Numbered from the stretch's first letter, positions 35,245-43,880 are shown. The stretch: DNA of 64,000 nt from an uncultured Porphyromonas sp. (GCF_902489635.1 NZ_CABUAN010000004.1:27914-91913), one strand, 5' to 3'. The notes: a model not told the origin generated them from the sequence alone. Numbers and translations: made by a program.

Positions 35245-35384
35245 GAGTCGCTAAGCTCTCTTAGTGCGACTCGCTGATGCGGAGCAAGCAAATAAGCAAA
35301 CCGTCGGGACGAATCTCGTATTCGTCTCGACGGTTTACACATAAGACGTAGTCACTGGTCGTCACAGACGTACCAGCGACTACG
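35245..35384 (+). other. Three consecutive hairpins after the C10 protease gene
   Basis: GAGTCGC...GCGACTC (about 35245-35272), AAACCGTCG...CGACGGTTT (35298-35335, with GACGAA/TTCGTC inside) and CGTAGTCACTGGT...ACCAGCGACTACG (about 35347-35384) lie in tandem between convergent genes. None has a long U-tract, but together they probably end transcripts from both sides. Confidence 0.5.
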
Positions 35385-35439
35385 AATTGTCTTTATAGCT
35401 ATGCTCATTCTAGCTTTTATCGGACAGCAGTTATAACGT

Positions 35440-35475
35440 AACTCTCAGACCTGCTTCCCCACTCCACCCAAATAG
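35440..35475 (+). repeat. About 38-bp direct repeat, copy 2
   Basis: The 23-bp core at 35449-35471 is identical to 27464-27486 and in the same orientation. It lies 26 bp before the 3' end of the minus-strand cbiA gene. Confidence 0.7.
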
Positions 35476-35497
35476 GGAACCAGCTAACGGCCAACAG

Positions 35498-36799
35498 CTA
35501 CAATAGCTGGGCCAAGAGCTCCTCGGTAAGGGCTAAGTGCGTATAGGTGGCGTAGCAACGGCCCGTGTGCCACAGCGCGGTTGCTACGGGATCACCCCAC
35601 GCATTGTACTGCTGCGCTGTCGAGGGTAGCGGATCGATGATGCGGGAGTAGTGAAACTCGTGTCCACGCACTGCCACACCCGCTATCTCGAGCTGGCGGT
35701 AGCCAAGCGCTAGCCCGCGCTGCTGCATCGTGGCGGTCTGCTGTAGCGCACCCACGAGCGGATAGCTTGTTCCCTTCTCGTCGACGATTGCCTCGCAGAG
35801 GAGGAGCATGCCCCCGCCCTCGGCAAGCATCGCACCGCCCCCACGAATGTAGTCGCGGAGGCTGTCGAGCATTGACTTATTGGCGGACAACTGCTCCAGA
35901 TGTAGCTCGGGATAGCCCCCTGGGAAATAGACGAAGTCACTCGGTGGCAGTGAGCTGTCTGAGAGCGGGCTGAAGTAAGTCACCTCGCCCCACTGCTCTA
36001 GCTGGCGCACATTCTCCTGATAGAGGAAGTTGAAAGCGTCGTCACGAGCCACGGCTATACGACGAGGAGCTGACGAAGAGTGCTTTTGCAGCAAAGGGGC
36101 TTCGTGAGACAGCTCCTTTCGCTCTGAGGAGATGGCTAGGAGGCGATCAATGTCTAGATGTTGCTCTAGGAGGTCGGCCACCTGATCGGCGTAGCGATCT
36201 ATCTGCGCCAAGTCGTCAACGTCCAGCCCTAGGTAGCGACTGGGGATGGCGATGTCATCGACACGAGGTAGCGAGCCCAGCACTGGCACGCCCGCATCTG
36301 CGGCAGCTTGCGTGAGATAGGTCAGGTGACGCTCCGAGGAGACTTTGTTAAAGATGACTCCCGCTATCTTAACCCTTGGGTCAAAGTGCTGCAACCCGTA
36401 GAGTAGCGGAGCCACCGTGTAAGCCATCGAGCGCGGGGTCACGACCAGCACAACAGGCAGGTCTAGGAGGCGAGCAATGTCGGCTGCGGAACCTTTGTCC
36501 CGATCGTAGCCATCGAAGAGCCCCATCACACCCTCCACGATGACCGCCTGAGCGTCCTGACTATAATGGTGGTAGAGCGTCTGCACCCGCTCGGCGCCGT
36601 ACATGAAGAGGTCCAGATTGACCGCTGGGCGACCCGTCGCCACGCTGTGTAGCTTAGGGTCTACGTAATCGGGACCGCACTTGAAGGCTTGAGTGGCTAG
36701 ACCACGGCGTGTGTATGCACGGAGGAGGCCCATGGTGAGTGTGCTTTTGCCACTCTCAGAGAGGGGCGCAGCAATGAGGAGGGAGGGAAGTGATGCCAT
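35498..36799 (-). CDS. cbiA: Cobyrinic acid a,c-diamide synthase
   Basis: About 433 residues from the ATG at 36799 (MASLPSLLIAAP), which directly precedes the P-loop; a longer frame to 36952 overlaps the CbiD coding region and is rejected. CbiA uses ATP and glutamine to amidate the a and c carboxylates of cobyrinic acid. Features: P-loop APLSESGKSTLTMGL (about 10-24), FKCGPDYVDPKLH, VEGVMGLFDGYD, and a C-terminal class I-type amidotransferase domain with YFPGGYPELHLEQL and LAEGGGMLLLCE. In that last motif the usual nucleophile Cys (family pattern AECGG) reads EGGGM, so Gly replaces Cys. The gene starts 10 bp after the CobK-CbiD stop and ends the second corrin operon. Confidence 0.88.
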   Translation of the reverse strand: MASLPSLLIAAPLSESGKSTLTMGLLRAYTRRGLATQAFKCGPDYVDPKLHSVATGRPAVNLDLFMYGAERVQTLYHHYSQDAQAVIVEGVMGLFDGYDRDKGSAADIARLLDLPVVLVVTPRSMAYTVAPLLYGLQHFDPRVKIAGVIFNKVSSERHLTYLTQAAADAGVPVLGSLPRVDDIAIPSRYLGLDVDDLAQIDRYADQVADLLEQHLDIDRLLAISSERKELSHEAPLLQKHSSSAPRRIAVARDDAFNFLYQENVRQLEQWGEVTYFSPLSDSSLPPSDFVYFPGGYPELHLEQLSANKSMLDSLRDYIRGGGAMLAEGGGMLLLCEAIVDEKGTSYPLVGALQQTATMQQRGLALGYRQLEIAGVAVRGHEFHYSRIIDPLPSTAQQYNAWGDPVATALWHTGRCYATYTHLALTEELLAQLL

Positions 36800-36809
36800 A
36801 AGTGATTGA

Positions 36810-38603
36810 CTAAAGTTGAGAGTCAGGAATGAGGAGTACCTCGAGCTGAGCCGAGGGAACGAGAGATTTGCAGACCTGATAGCAGTGATCGACGATGCTC
36901 TGGTAGAGCGGATGCGTACCGTCGGGGAAGATCTGCCACAGTTCGCGAGCAAGGGTCATCTCGTTGATCTGCTTCTTCTGCGCTTCGCTCGCACCAGAGG
37001 CAGAGGCGAGGGCGGTGATGAAGGCTTTGTCCATCACCACCTTCTTGCTATGTGTGTCCAGTTCGCCAGCCGCCAGCTTGACTGCCTTGCCGATCATGAT
37101 GCCAAGGGTGATCTGCGGGAAACCCAGTTCGTTGGCGAGGCTGAGCGTCTCCCCGATGAAGTTGCCATACTGAACGAAAGCGTTGGCGGGAAGGTCTGGG
37201 AAGCACCCCTTGAGGTACCGCTCGCTACGTCCGCCAGAGTTAAGCACGAGATGCTTGCCGTAGACTGACTTGCTCACCTCCAGCTCACGACGTATCGACT
37301 CAACAAAGGCTTCGCTCGAATAGGGTCGCACGACACCTGTGGTGCCGAGGATAGAGATGCCGTCTAGGATGCCGAGCCGTGGATTGAAGGTGCTGTGGGC
37401 AAGCCGGCGCCCCTCGGGCACGGAGATGGTTAGGTCGATGCCCACTTGGGAGAGGTCGACCAAGGTGCCGAGTGCTTGGCGCATCATCTGACGCGGTACG
37501 GGGTTGACGGCAGGCTCGCCGACCTCTAGTCCGATGCCAGGGAGGGTAACGCGCCCTACCCCTTCGCCTTGTAGGAAGGTCACTCCGCTGTGTGCCTGCG
37601 TGAGCGATAGGTCAGCAACGATCTCAGCACCGTCAGTAACGTCAGGGTCGCTGCCCGCATCCTTGATAGCGACCGCTCGAGCGCCTTGTGTCGTTAGCTC
37701 ACTGTGCTGTATGGGGAAGGGAACCCGCTCGCCCTGAGGGAGGGTTACGATCACCTCGCTGTAAGACTCCTCGTTGAGCAGTGTGAGCAGGGCGGCCGTA
37801 GCGGCAGCTGTGGCGGTGGTGCCAGTCGTCAAGCCAATGCGCTGAGGAAAGAAGTCGCTCCCCAGCAGTCGCTCGATGGAGCGACGAAGACCTACGGGTC
37901 CCTCGACGGTGACGGTGGCTGGATAAGGGATCTGTGGCCTTCGGATGACCAGCACGGTGATGCCGAGTGCGAGAGCCTCCTCCACTTTTGCCGCGAAGCC
38001 ACTCGTGTCGCCACTCTCCTTGAGCAGGATCATGTCTGGTCGTAGCGTGGCAAAGAGCTCTCGGTCACACTGCTCCTTGTCATAGTAGACCAGCCGCTCT
38101 GGCGGGAAGTCACTCTGGCGTAGTCGCTCCTCGGTCTCTGCGATGGGCATCACCCGCAGATAGGTCTCGTGCTGGGTCCAGTAGGCTCTCAGCCGCTCGA
38201 CGGAGTTAACACCCGTCAGAGCAAGTAATCGCTGGGGCTGATGCTTGAGAAGATAGGTCAATGCAGCGTCAAAGGAGTCTAGCACTACGACCGAAGCGGG
38301 CAGAACGGGAAAGGTGCGCTCGTAGCGTATCACAGGGAGCTGCAGGCGAGACACACAGTCGGCCACGCTCTGGTGAACGCCCATTGCGAAGGGGTGCGCC
38401 GCATCTACGATGAGGGCGATCTCCCGCTCCGTGCAGAAGTGCGCCATCTCCTCACCATTCATACCGCCCTCTAGACGGATCCCGTGGTGCATCGAGAGCT
38501 CTTGCGAAGCTCCTCGTGTGGAGTAGTAAAAAGGTTTGCCCGCCTCCTCACACACTTCGAGTGCTTTGCGCCCCTCTGTGGTTCCGCCGAAGATTAGGAT
38601 CAT
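36810..38603 (-). CDS. cbiD: CobK(CbiJ)-CbiD fusion: precorrin-6A reductase / cobalt-precorrin-5B C1-methyltransferase
   Basis: 597 residues. The N-terminal part (about 1-235) is CobK/CbiJ, an NAD(P)H reductase of the ring: ILIFGGTTEGRKAL, LIVDAAHPFAMGVHQ, RYERTF, LLALTGVNSV, RVMPIAET and LLKESGDTSGF. The remainder is CbiD, which methylates C1 of cobalt-precorrin-5B: GLTTGTTATAAATAAL, AIKDAGSDPDVTDGAEI, GEGVGRVTLPGI, GEPAVNPVPRQM and DGISILGTTGVV. CbiD makes the substrate of CbiJ, so the fusion joins consecutive steps. CbiD marks the anaerobic (early cobalt) route. The start overlaps the ABC ATPase gene by 4 bp. Confidence 0.93.
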   Translation of the reverse strand: MILIFGGTTEGRKALEVCEEAGKPFYYSTRGASQELSMHHGIRLEGGMNGEEMAHFCTEREIALIVDAAHPFAMGVHQSVADCVSRLQLPVIRYERTFPVLPASVVVLDSFDAALTYLLKHQPQRLLALTGVNSVERLRAYWTQHETYLRVMPIAETEERLRQSDFPPERLVYYDKEQCDRELFATLRPDMILLKESGDTSGFAAKVEEALALGITVLVIRRPQIPYPATVTVEGPVGLRRSIERLLGSDFFPQRIGLTTGTTATAAATAALLTLLNEESYSEVIVTLPQGERVPFPIQHSELTTQGARAVAIKDAGSDPDVTDGAEIVADLSLTQAHSGVTFLQGEGVGRVTLPGIGLEVGEPAVNPVPRQMMRQALGTLVDLSQVGIDLTISVPEGRRLAHSTFNPRLGILDGISILGTTGVVRPYSSEAFVESIRRELEVSKSVYGKHLVLNSGGRSERYLKGCFPDLPANAFVQYGNFIGETLSLANELGFPQITLGIMIGKAVKLAAGELDTHSKKVVMDKAFITALASASGASEAQKKQINEMTLARELWQIFPDGTHPLYQSIVDHCYQVCKSLVPSAQLEVLLIPDSQL

Positions 38604-39397
38604 ACCTTTGAGGTGTGGATGGAGAAGTGTAATGTGTCGGGGTCGAAGTCTATCCCCTTTGCTGCAAAGTAGCTCGGCAGGGTGCCGTCACTGGCGAGCG
38701 TCCTCGGCGGACCCATGTGTAGCACGTGATCATCATCGAGGAGCCACACCTGATCGGCTATCTGGAGAGCCAGCTCTAGGTCGTGCGTGGAGAGGAAAAT
38801 CGTCTTGTGCGTCTCACGAGACAAACGAAGAAGGAGCTGCAACATCTCGACCTTCGAGGGAAAGTCTAGGAAAGCGGTCGGCTCGTCCAGTAATATTATA
38901 GGAGTCTCCTGCGCCAGAGCCTTGGCGATCATCACCTTCTGACGCTCGCCGTCACTGAGCGAGTCGATCATCCGTTTGGTTAGAGGTTGGATGCCGACCA
39001 ACTCTATTGCCTCATTGACCGCCTGTCGGTTGCTCTCGTCCATCTGTCCCCAGAAGCCGGTGTAGAGGCTCCGCCCGATGGCGATCATCTCGTAAGCAGT
39101 CGTATTGCTCATGATGAGCCGCTCCGTCAGCACGACGCTGATACGACGTGCCAGCTCTTTGGCACTGTATTGCTGTATCTCCTTGCCCTCGACTAGGAGC
39201 GCCCCACCGAGCTTCGGCTGGAAGGCTGCGATCGTCCTAAGCAGCGTCGACTTGCCCACACCATTTGACCCGATGAGGCAGGTGAGCTGTCCCGACCAGA
39301 TGGTGGCATTGAGCTGGCTCGCTACAACGCGCGTGTGCTTCATCTGGTGATACCCTATTGATAGGTCACAAAGCTCTATCGTTGCGTGGCTAGTCAT
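38600..39397 (-). CDS. ABC transporter ATP-binding protein (BtuD/FecE type)
   Basis: About 265 residues from MTSHATIEL at 39397, 4 bp after the permease stop; an upstream ATG at 39430 lies inside the permease gene. The nucleotide-binding domain is complete: Walker A IGSNGVGKSTLL, Q-loop region, signature LSDGERQK, Walker B IILLDEPTAFLD and H-loop STHDLE. It belongs to the iron-siderophore/heme/cobalamin importer class and should energise the FecCD-like permease next to it. Its overlap with cobK-cbiD (4 bp) ties the transporter to corrin synthesis, favouring cobalt-corrinoid or tetrapyrrole import; the P. gingivalis IhtCDE heme transporter is an alternative analogue. Confidence 0.9.
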   Translation of the reverse strand: MTSHATIELCDLSIGYHQMKHTRVVASQLNATIWSGQLTCLIGSNGVGKSTLLRTIAAFQPKLGGALLVEGKEIQQYSAKELARRISVVLTERLIMSNTTAYEMIAIGRSLYTGFWGQMDESNRQAVNEAIELVGIQPLTKRMIDSLSDGERQKVMIAKALAQETPIILLDEPTAFLDFPSKVEMLQLLLRLSRETHKTIFLSTHDLELALQIADQVWLLDDDHVLHMGPPRTLASDGTLPSYFAAKGIDFDPDTLHFSIHTSKV

Positions 39398-39401
39398 ACG
39401 A

Positions 39402-40436
39402 TTATAGTTGCTCTCTACGTCGTTTGTCAAATAGTACCCAGATCACAATCGGAGCACCGATGAGCGCCGTCACCGAGTTGATCGGCAACGCCCCCTCCAT
39501 GCCTGGCATGCGGGCGATTAGGTTACAGCAGAGCGCCAGAAGTGCCCCAACGAGCGTCACCGCAGGCATCAGCGTCAGATGATTGGAAGTGGCAAAGATG
39601 GTGCGACAGAGATGTGGCACCGCCAGTCCGATGAAGACGATCGGGCCGCAATATGCGGTCACGATAGCGGTCAACAGACAGGCCGAGAAGATGACCAGAT
39701 GGCGCGCCCGTCCGTAGTTCAACCCGAGGCTACGGGCGTAGTTCTCCCCGAGGAGCATCAGGTTCAGCACCTTGATCAGCAGGAAGGAGAGCGGTATCAG
39801 CACCAGCATGATGATGACAAAAGTAGTCACCTGATCGCCACTCACCTTAGCAAAGCTTCCCAAGCCCCAGATCACATAGCTACGCACATCCTCATCATTG
39901 CTAAAGAACTTCAGCACGCCGATGATCGCATTCGCTATGTAGCCGATCATCACACCCATGATCAGTAGTACCACATTGCCCCGGACGCGCTGCGCCATCG
40001 TCATGATGATCGACATCACCAGCATCGCCCCGATGAGTGCTGCCACTGAGACCGCCATCTCCCCCACGAAGCCCATCCGCACGAGTGCCTTCTGGCTAAT
40101 GCTCCCCGAGAGGAGGATAAAGGTCGCCACGCCTAGGCTAGCTCCCGAGCTAATACCTAGCTCCGAAGGGCCCGCTAGTGGATTGCGAAAGACCGTCTGC
40201 ATCTGCAGACCACTGATCGAGAGCCCCGCACCCGCTACCAACGCTGTAATCGTCTGCGGGTAGCGACTCTTCCAGATGATGTTGCGCCAGATCTCATCGC
40301 CACCGGCATCCGCACCAAAGAGTATGCGCACCACCTGGTCAAAAGGGATAGCAATAGTCCCCAGCGACAGGTTGAGTACGAAGAAGACTACGATGAGGAG
40401 TGCTATAAGTGTAAAGGCTATAACTGGACGTCGCAT
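39402..40436 (-). CDS. FecCD-family ABC permease (BtuC-like)
   Basis: 344 residues, about ten membrane helices, standard for a BtuC/FhuB/FecCD permease. Conserved segments: SRYPQTITALVAGAGLSISGLQMQTVFRNPLAGPSELGISSGASLG, GVMIGYIANAI and IVTAYCGPIVFIGLAVPHLCR. The last region includes the coupling helix contacting the ATPase. It carries metal chelates or corrinoids across the inner membrane. The gene lies 10 bp after the binding-protein stop and 4 bp before the ATPase start. Confidence 0.92.
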   Translation of the reverse strand: MRRPVIAFTLIALLIVVFFVLNLSLGTIAIPFDQVVRILFGADAGGDEIWRNIIWKSRYPQTITALVAGAGLSISGLQMQTVFRNPLAGPSELGISSGASLGVATFILLSGSISQKALVRMGFVGEMAVSVAALIGAMLVMSIIMTMAQRVRGNVVLLIMGVMIGYIANAIIGVLKFFSNDEDVRSYVIWGLGSFAKVSGDQVTTFVIIMLVLIPLSFLLIKVLNLMLLGENYARSLGLNYGRARHLVIFSACLLTAIVTAYCGPIVFIGLAVPHLCRTIFATSNHLTLMPAVTLVGALLALCCNLIARMPGMEGALPINSVTALIGAPIVIWVLFDKRRREQL

Positions 40437-40446
40437 AGCTGACCCC

Positions 40447-41607
40447 TTAGCGGGTTAATATCGAGTAAAAGACCGGCTCGTGATCTGGAAGCAACTGCGG
40501 GTGAAAGGCGTGGATCAAGTCCGCCAAGACCACCTCAGGCTCCACGGGCGACAATTCGTAGAAAGGTCTCTCCCGCAGATTGCAGTACAGCACCCGCTTA
40601 TCCCGATAAGCTTTGAAGTCTCGGTAGCGAGCATCCGTTTTGCCCAGCACATCGTAGGAGAAGGTGCCGTCGTAGCTATTTGCAATGCGCCAGTAGTCGG
40701 CATCAGCCGCCTGAGCATAGACCGTCTCGAAGTCAACGTAGAAGCCTCCCGACTCCTTATCGTCTGCCATAAAGTAGTCCGCACCCGCATCCTCAAAGAG
40801 GTGAGCTAAGTAGCTCGCGCCACCTACCACATACCAGTTGCCGCCATGCAGTTCACCACTGAGCACCTTCGGACGGGGCAAGTCATCGGTGATCAAAGCT
40901 TGTAACTCGTGGTAGCGCTGCTCTATCGTGCTGAAGAGCGTATCCGCACGCTCCTCCATACCGAGCAGGAGTGCCGTGAACTTAAGCCACTCAGCCTGTC
41001 CCAGCGGCGAAGTCTCCTTGTACCCTAGGAAGGTAATCAGCGGTATGTCCAGCTGCTTGATCACATCGTAGCCACCCCGCTTGAAGGGGCTTACTAATAT
41101 AATGTCTGGTTGCAGCGCCATAATCAGTTCGCTATCGAAGTTGCCCTCGATGCCAATCCGCTTAGCTGCGCCCGAAGCCAGCCGTGACTGCATCTCTTCG
41201 TTGAAGAGGAAGCGCGTACTCGGCATCCCCACGATCCGATCCACCGCATCAAGCTTAATAAAGTTAGAGAGCTGTAGCGTCGTCATCACGATGACACGAC
41301 GCACGGGTGTCTCTATCATGGTGTAGCCCTCCGGCACCTGAGCCGCCTGCTCCGACGCCTGCTCACGAGGCACCAAAGCGTAGCGATACACCTCGCTACT
41401 GTCATGCGTCGGGTCTGAGATAGTGACCAGCGTCACCGCGCCCGCATGCTCTATCTGTAGCCCCTCGGCATAGCGTATCGTAGCAGTGCTATCGACCTCT
41501 GCGCCCCCCGTAGAGCCCTCGTCTGAGTGTCCCTTGCCACACGAGATCAGTAGCAGGGAGAGTACCCAGCAACTCAGCAAATATCTCACACAGCGTAATC
41601 TATCCAT
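40447..41607 (-). CDS. ABC importer substrate-binding lipoprotein (BtuF/FecB type)
   Basis: About 386 residues from the ATG at 41607 (MDRLRCVRYLL...LLLISC); the frame to 41685 has no signal and crosses the promoter. Lipobox LLISC, then a class III periplasmic-binding fold with two lobes joined by a long helix: VRRVIVMTTLQLSNFIKL, LDAVDRIVGM, LIMALQPDIILVSPFK, VLSGELHGGNWYVVGGASYLAHLFEDAGADYF and the PVEPEVVLADLIHAFHP end. Such proteins bind siderophores, heme or corrinoids. It is first in the operon with permease, ATPase, CobK-CbiD and CbiA. The ligand is inferred from that context to be a corrinoid or tetrapyrrole. Confidence 0.88.
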   Translation of the reverse strand: MDRLRCVRYLLSCWVLSLLLISCGKGHSDEGSTGGAEVDSTATIRYAEGLQIEHAGAVTLVTISDPTHDSSEVYRYALVPREQASEQAAQVPEGYTMIETPVRRVIVMTTLQLSNFIKLDAVDRIVGMPSTRFLFNEEMQSRLASGAAKRIGIEGNFDSELIMALQPDIILVSPFKRGGYDVIKQLDIPLITFLGYKETSPLGQAEWLKFTALLLGMEERADTLFSTIEQRYHELQALITDDLPRPKVLSGELHGGNWYVVGGASYLAHLFEDAGADYFMADDKESGGFYVDFETVYAQAADADYWRIANSYDGTFSYDVLGKTDARYRDFKAYRDKRVLYCNLRERPFYELSPVEPEVVLADLIHAFHPQLLPDHEPVFYSILTR

Positions 41608-41630
41608 CTTCTTATCGATCTGTTGCACTG

Positions 41631-41638
41631 CAAAGATA
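41631..41638 (-). promoter_or_regulatory. Promoter -7 box of the second corrin operon
   Basis: CAAAGATA on the plus strand is TATCTTTG on the minus strand, 24 bp before the start codon. The leader would be very short, so there is no room for a riboswitch. No good TTG is seen at -33. Confidence 0.5.
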
Positions 41639-41784
41639 CAGAAACGATTCGTCTCGGCATCACACACCAGAAAAAGTACAACCATGAGTCCTGACGTTAC
41701 AGCCCACTACACAGCCGTCACACCACATGCCATAAGCATTGAGTTAAAAAGGATTGTTATCCCACTTGCTACGAAGTTTTTGCC

Positions 41785-41792
41785 TATATTTG
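41785..41792 (+). promoter_or_regulatory. Possible promoter of Big_2 paralogue 3
   Basis: TATATTTG fits TAnnTTTG, 90 bp before the ATG. TTG triplets lie 16 and 28 bp upstream, neither at the usual spacing. Confidence 0.35.
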
Positions 41793-41881
41793 TGGGCATG
41801 TTAAGACTAGTAGCAGTTGACACCAGCATGTGCACCAGCTAGTCACACACAAGAATACTGAACAATAACACAATATCATCT

Positions 41882-43477
41882 ATGAAAAGACTTTCCGTCA
41901 TCCTATCCAGCCTCTTACTACTCGTAGGGCTTGGATCTTGCCAGCGAGAGTGCTCTGGTGTAGTCCCCGAGGCTACCGACTTGACACTATCTCCCGCGGT
42001 TGTCACACTGCAGGTCGGAGGCACCCAGCAGCTTATTCTCACCATCCTGCCAGCTGACCAAAACTTTACCCCCACCTTTACCAGTGACAAGCCTGAGGTA
42101 GCTACCGTCGATGCCAAGGGACTCATCACAGCAGTCGCTGAGGGTACAGCTCACATCACCGCTCAGGTAGGCAAGCTCACACGGCAGTGCGTCGTCACTG
42201 TCTCTAACGCAGCTCCTGAAGTGAAACTAGTGGTCGAGACCACTGCCCTATCTATCAAGAAGGGTGGCACTGCTCAAATCAAGTATACAGTCACGCCTAC
42301 CGACACACCCGTCACCTTCACAAGCGACAAGACTGACATAGCAACTGTCGATGCGCAGGGGCTCGTCACAGCAGTCGCCGCTGGTAGTGCGACCATTGCA
42401 GTGGACGCTGCTGGTCAGGAGGCACTGGTAGCAATCACCGTGACAGAGGACAATGGTGGCGGTAACACAACTGTCAATAACGAGCTCCCTCTACTCAAAT
42501 TCGTCATAGAGCAAGACGCTCAGGGTGTCCCAGTCGATGCCGAGGTCCTCAAGCATGAGCAGGCCGTGGGTCGCACGCTGAAGCCTGTCAACATCGGTAA
42601 GGGTCCCGATGGCGGTGATCTTATTTTCCCTGGGTTTAGCAATACCGCTCTGACCATCACAGCTGCCGTCTATGGTCTCAGCACTCAGTCTGGCGAAAAG
42701 GTGGTCATAGCCTTCAGCAAGGAGAGCCTAGCTGAGTGTCCTAGGACGAAAGCTATGCTTACAGACTATGGCTTTGACAATCTAGCACCGAGCAAGTTCC
42801 AAAATGGTACCCCCTGCATGATCGGGACCAAGAGTGACAACTCCAAGATCCAGGTAACGATCTATGACAAGCCCAATAGTGAGCTGCAGTCTACCCTCAT
42901 CATCGAGTTCCTCGAGAAGAGAGAGCTACCCACAGCGCACCCTATCCTCCCGAAGGTCAAGGACTTCCCCGACTATGCTACATTCATAACAGGCGATGTG
43001 GCCAAGATCAAGGAGTATGAGAGCAATCTCGGCTTCCGCAACTTTGACGCCGAAAAGTCCAATGTAGACGCCAAGAACTTGCTCTTCGAGACGAAGCAGG
43101 AGTCTATCCCTGAGTCAAACTTCCAGCTAGTCTACTATGTATCAAGCGCTAAGACCAAGTTTATCAATTGCATCGTAAACGTCCTCAAAGGGCCAGAAGA
43201 TCTTGCTGATCCCAAGCTCAAGGAGTGGTTTACGACGAATGGCTACGGCAATAAGTTTGAGGCACGTGCCGACAGAGGCTATGCCTTTGGCTGGGATGCT
43301 TCAGGCAAGATCATCTGCCAGATCTTCATCAAGGAGGGTGTCACATTCATCCAGATCTATGAGAAGCAGCAATCGCAGTCAGCTAGCCAGATGCGTCGTC
43401 TAGCCGTCGAGCAGTACAAGACGATGTCAGCTCAGCCCCAGAGAGCTCAGTACTACAAGCTCCAGCGCCGTCGCTAG
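41882..43477 (+). CDS. Big_2 Ig-like lipoprotein, paralogue 3
   Basis: 531 residues. Lipobox GLGSC with Cys at 20, two Big_2 domains (about 31-107 and 112-187; VATVDAKGLI and IATVDAQGLV cores), then the same C-terminal region as paralogues 1 and 2, beginning NNELPLLKFVIEQD and ending in a basic tail rich in Gln and Arg. The C-terminal part is more diverged from paralogues 1 and 2 than they are from each other, while the Ig domains stay close. A hairpin terminator follows at 43753-43798, beyond array C. It is convergent with paralogue 4. Function unknown; probably surface exposed. Confidence 0.8.
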   Translation: MKRLSVILSSLLLLVGLGSCQRECSGVVPEATDLTLSPAVVTLQVGGTQQLILTILPADQNFTPTFTSDKPEVATVDAKGLITAVAEGTAHITAQVGKLTRQCVVTVSNAAPEVKLVVETTALSIKKGGTAQIKYTVTPTDTPVTFTSDKTDIATVDAQGLVTAVAAGSATIAVDAAGQEALVAITVTEDNGGGNTTVNNELPLLKFVIEQDAQGVPVDAEVLKHEQAVGRTLKPVNIGKGPDGGDLIFPGFSNTALTITAAVYGLSTQSGEKVVIAFSKESLAECPRTKAMLTDYGFDNLAPSKFQNGTPCMIGTKSDNSKIQVTIYDKPNSELQSTLIIEFLEKRELPTAHPILPKVKDFPDYATFITGDVAKIKEYESNLGFRNFDAEKSNVDAKNLLFETKQESIPESNFQLVYYVSSAKTKFINCIVNVLKGPEDLADPKLKEWFTTNGYGNKFEARADRGYAFGWDASGKIICQIFIKEGVTFIQIYEKQQSQSASQMRRLAVEQYKTMSAQPQRAQYYKLQRRR

Positions 43478-43583
43478 GATACGACAGTATAATGACTTAT
43501 TAGATGACACAGTAGCGATGTAGGGGCTCCTCGTCTGAGCGACCCCACCCGCAGACTAGACATCTGACAAGCGTTGCAAATCT

Positions 43584-43746
43584 CCACGTAGGAATTTCGA
43601 AATTCCCACGTGGAGATTTTTTATTTCCCACGTAGGCGCAAATCATTTCCTCCGAAGTTTCATTTCATTCCTCCGAAGAATTTTTCCACGCCCACGTGGC
43701 TATTTCGAAATTCCTACGTGGGGATTTACGATTTCCTACGTTGGAA
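43584..43746 (-). repeat. CACGTGG/CTTCGGAGG array, copy C
   Basis: CCACGTGG-type units (with CCACGTAGG, CCTACGTGG and CCTACGTTGG variants) at both ends surround two CCTCCGAAG units. The minus strand carries GGAGG (43674-43670), six bases and ATG (43663), giving the 6-codon ORF MKLRRK ending at 43643. It lies between the convergent Big_2 paralogues 3 and 4. The rest of the 43478-43971 gap holds the terminator at 43753 and a hairpin at 43881-43912. The 123-codon ORF at 43610-43981 runs through the repeat and is judged spurious. Confidence 0.8.
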
Positions 43747-43752
43747 TCGAAA

Positions 43753-43798
43753 AGTTCCTCCCTTGGAACTAAAAAGTTCCAAGAGGGGAACTGTTTTT
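43753..43798 (+). terminator. Intrinsic terminator downstream of Big_2 paralogue 3
   Basis: AGTTCCTCCCTTGGAACT (43753-43770) and AGTTCCAAGAGGGGAACT (43775-43792) form an 18-bp stem with few mismatches and a 4-base loop, followed by GTTTTTGG. It is 275 bp from the stop codon, so array C would be transcribed. Confidence 0.75.
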
Positions 43799-43880
43799 GG
43801 AACTCGTATCTGTAACGAATACAGCACGATACAGGCGTCTCCTCTGTGGAGGGCCTTTTCCTCTAGGTACAGAAACAGCA

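Noticed and set aside
38536..38901. 121-codon plus-strand ORF across the ABC ATPase gene
   Set aside because: Antisense shadow of two well-defined minus-strand genes.
41608..41881. Second cobalamin riboswitch before the ABC/CbiD/CbiA operon
   Set aside because: No B12-box or core motif on the minus strand, and the predicted promoter leaves a leader under 25 nt.
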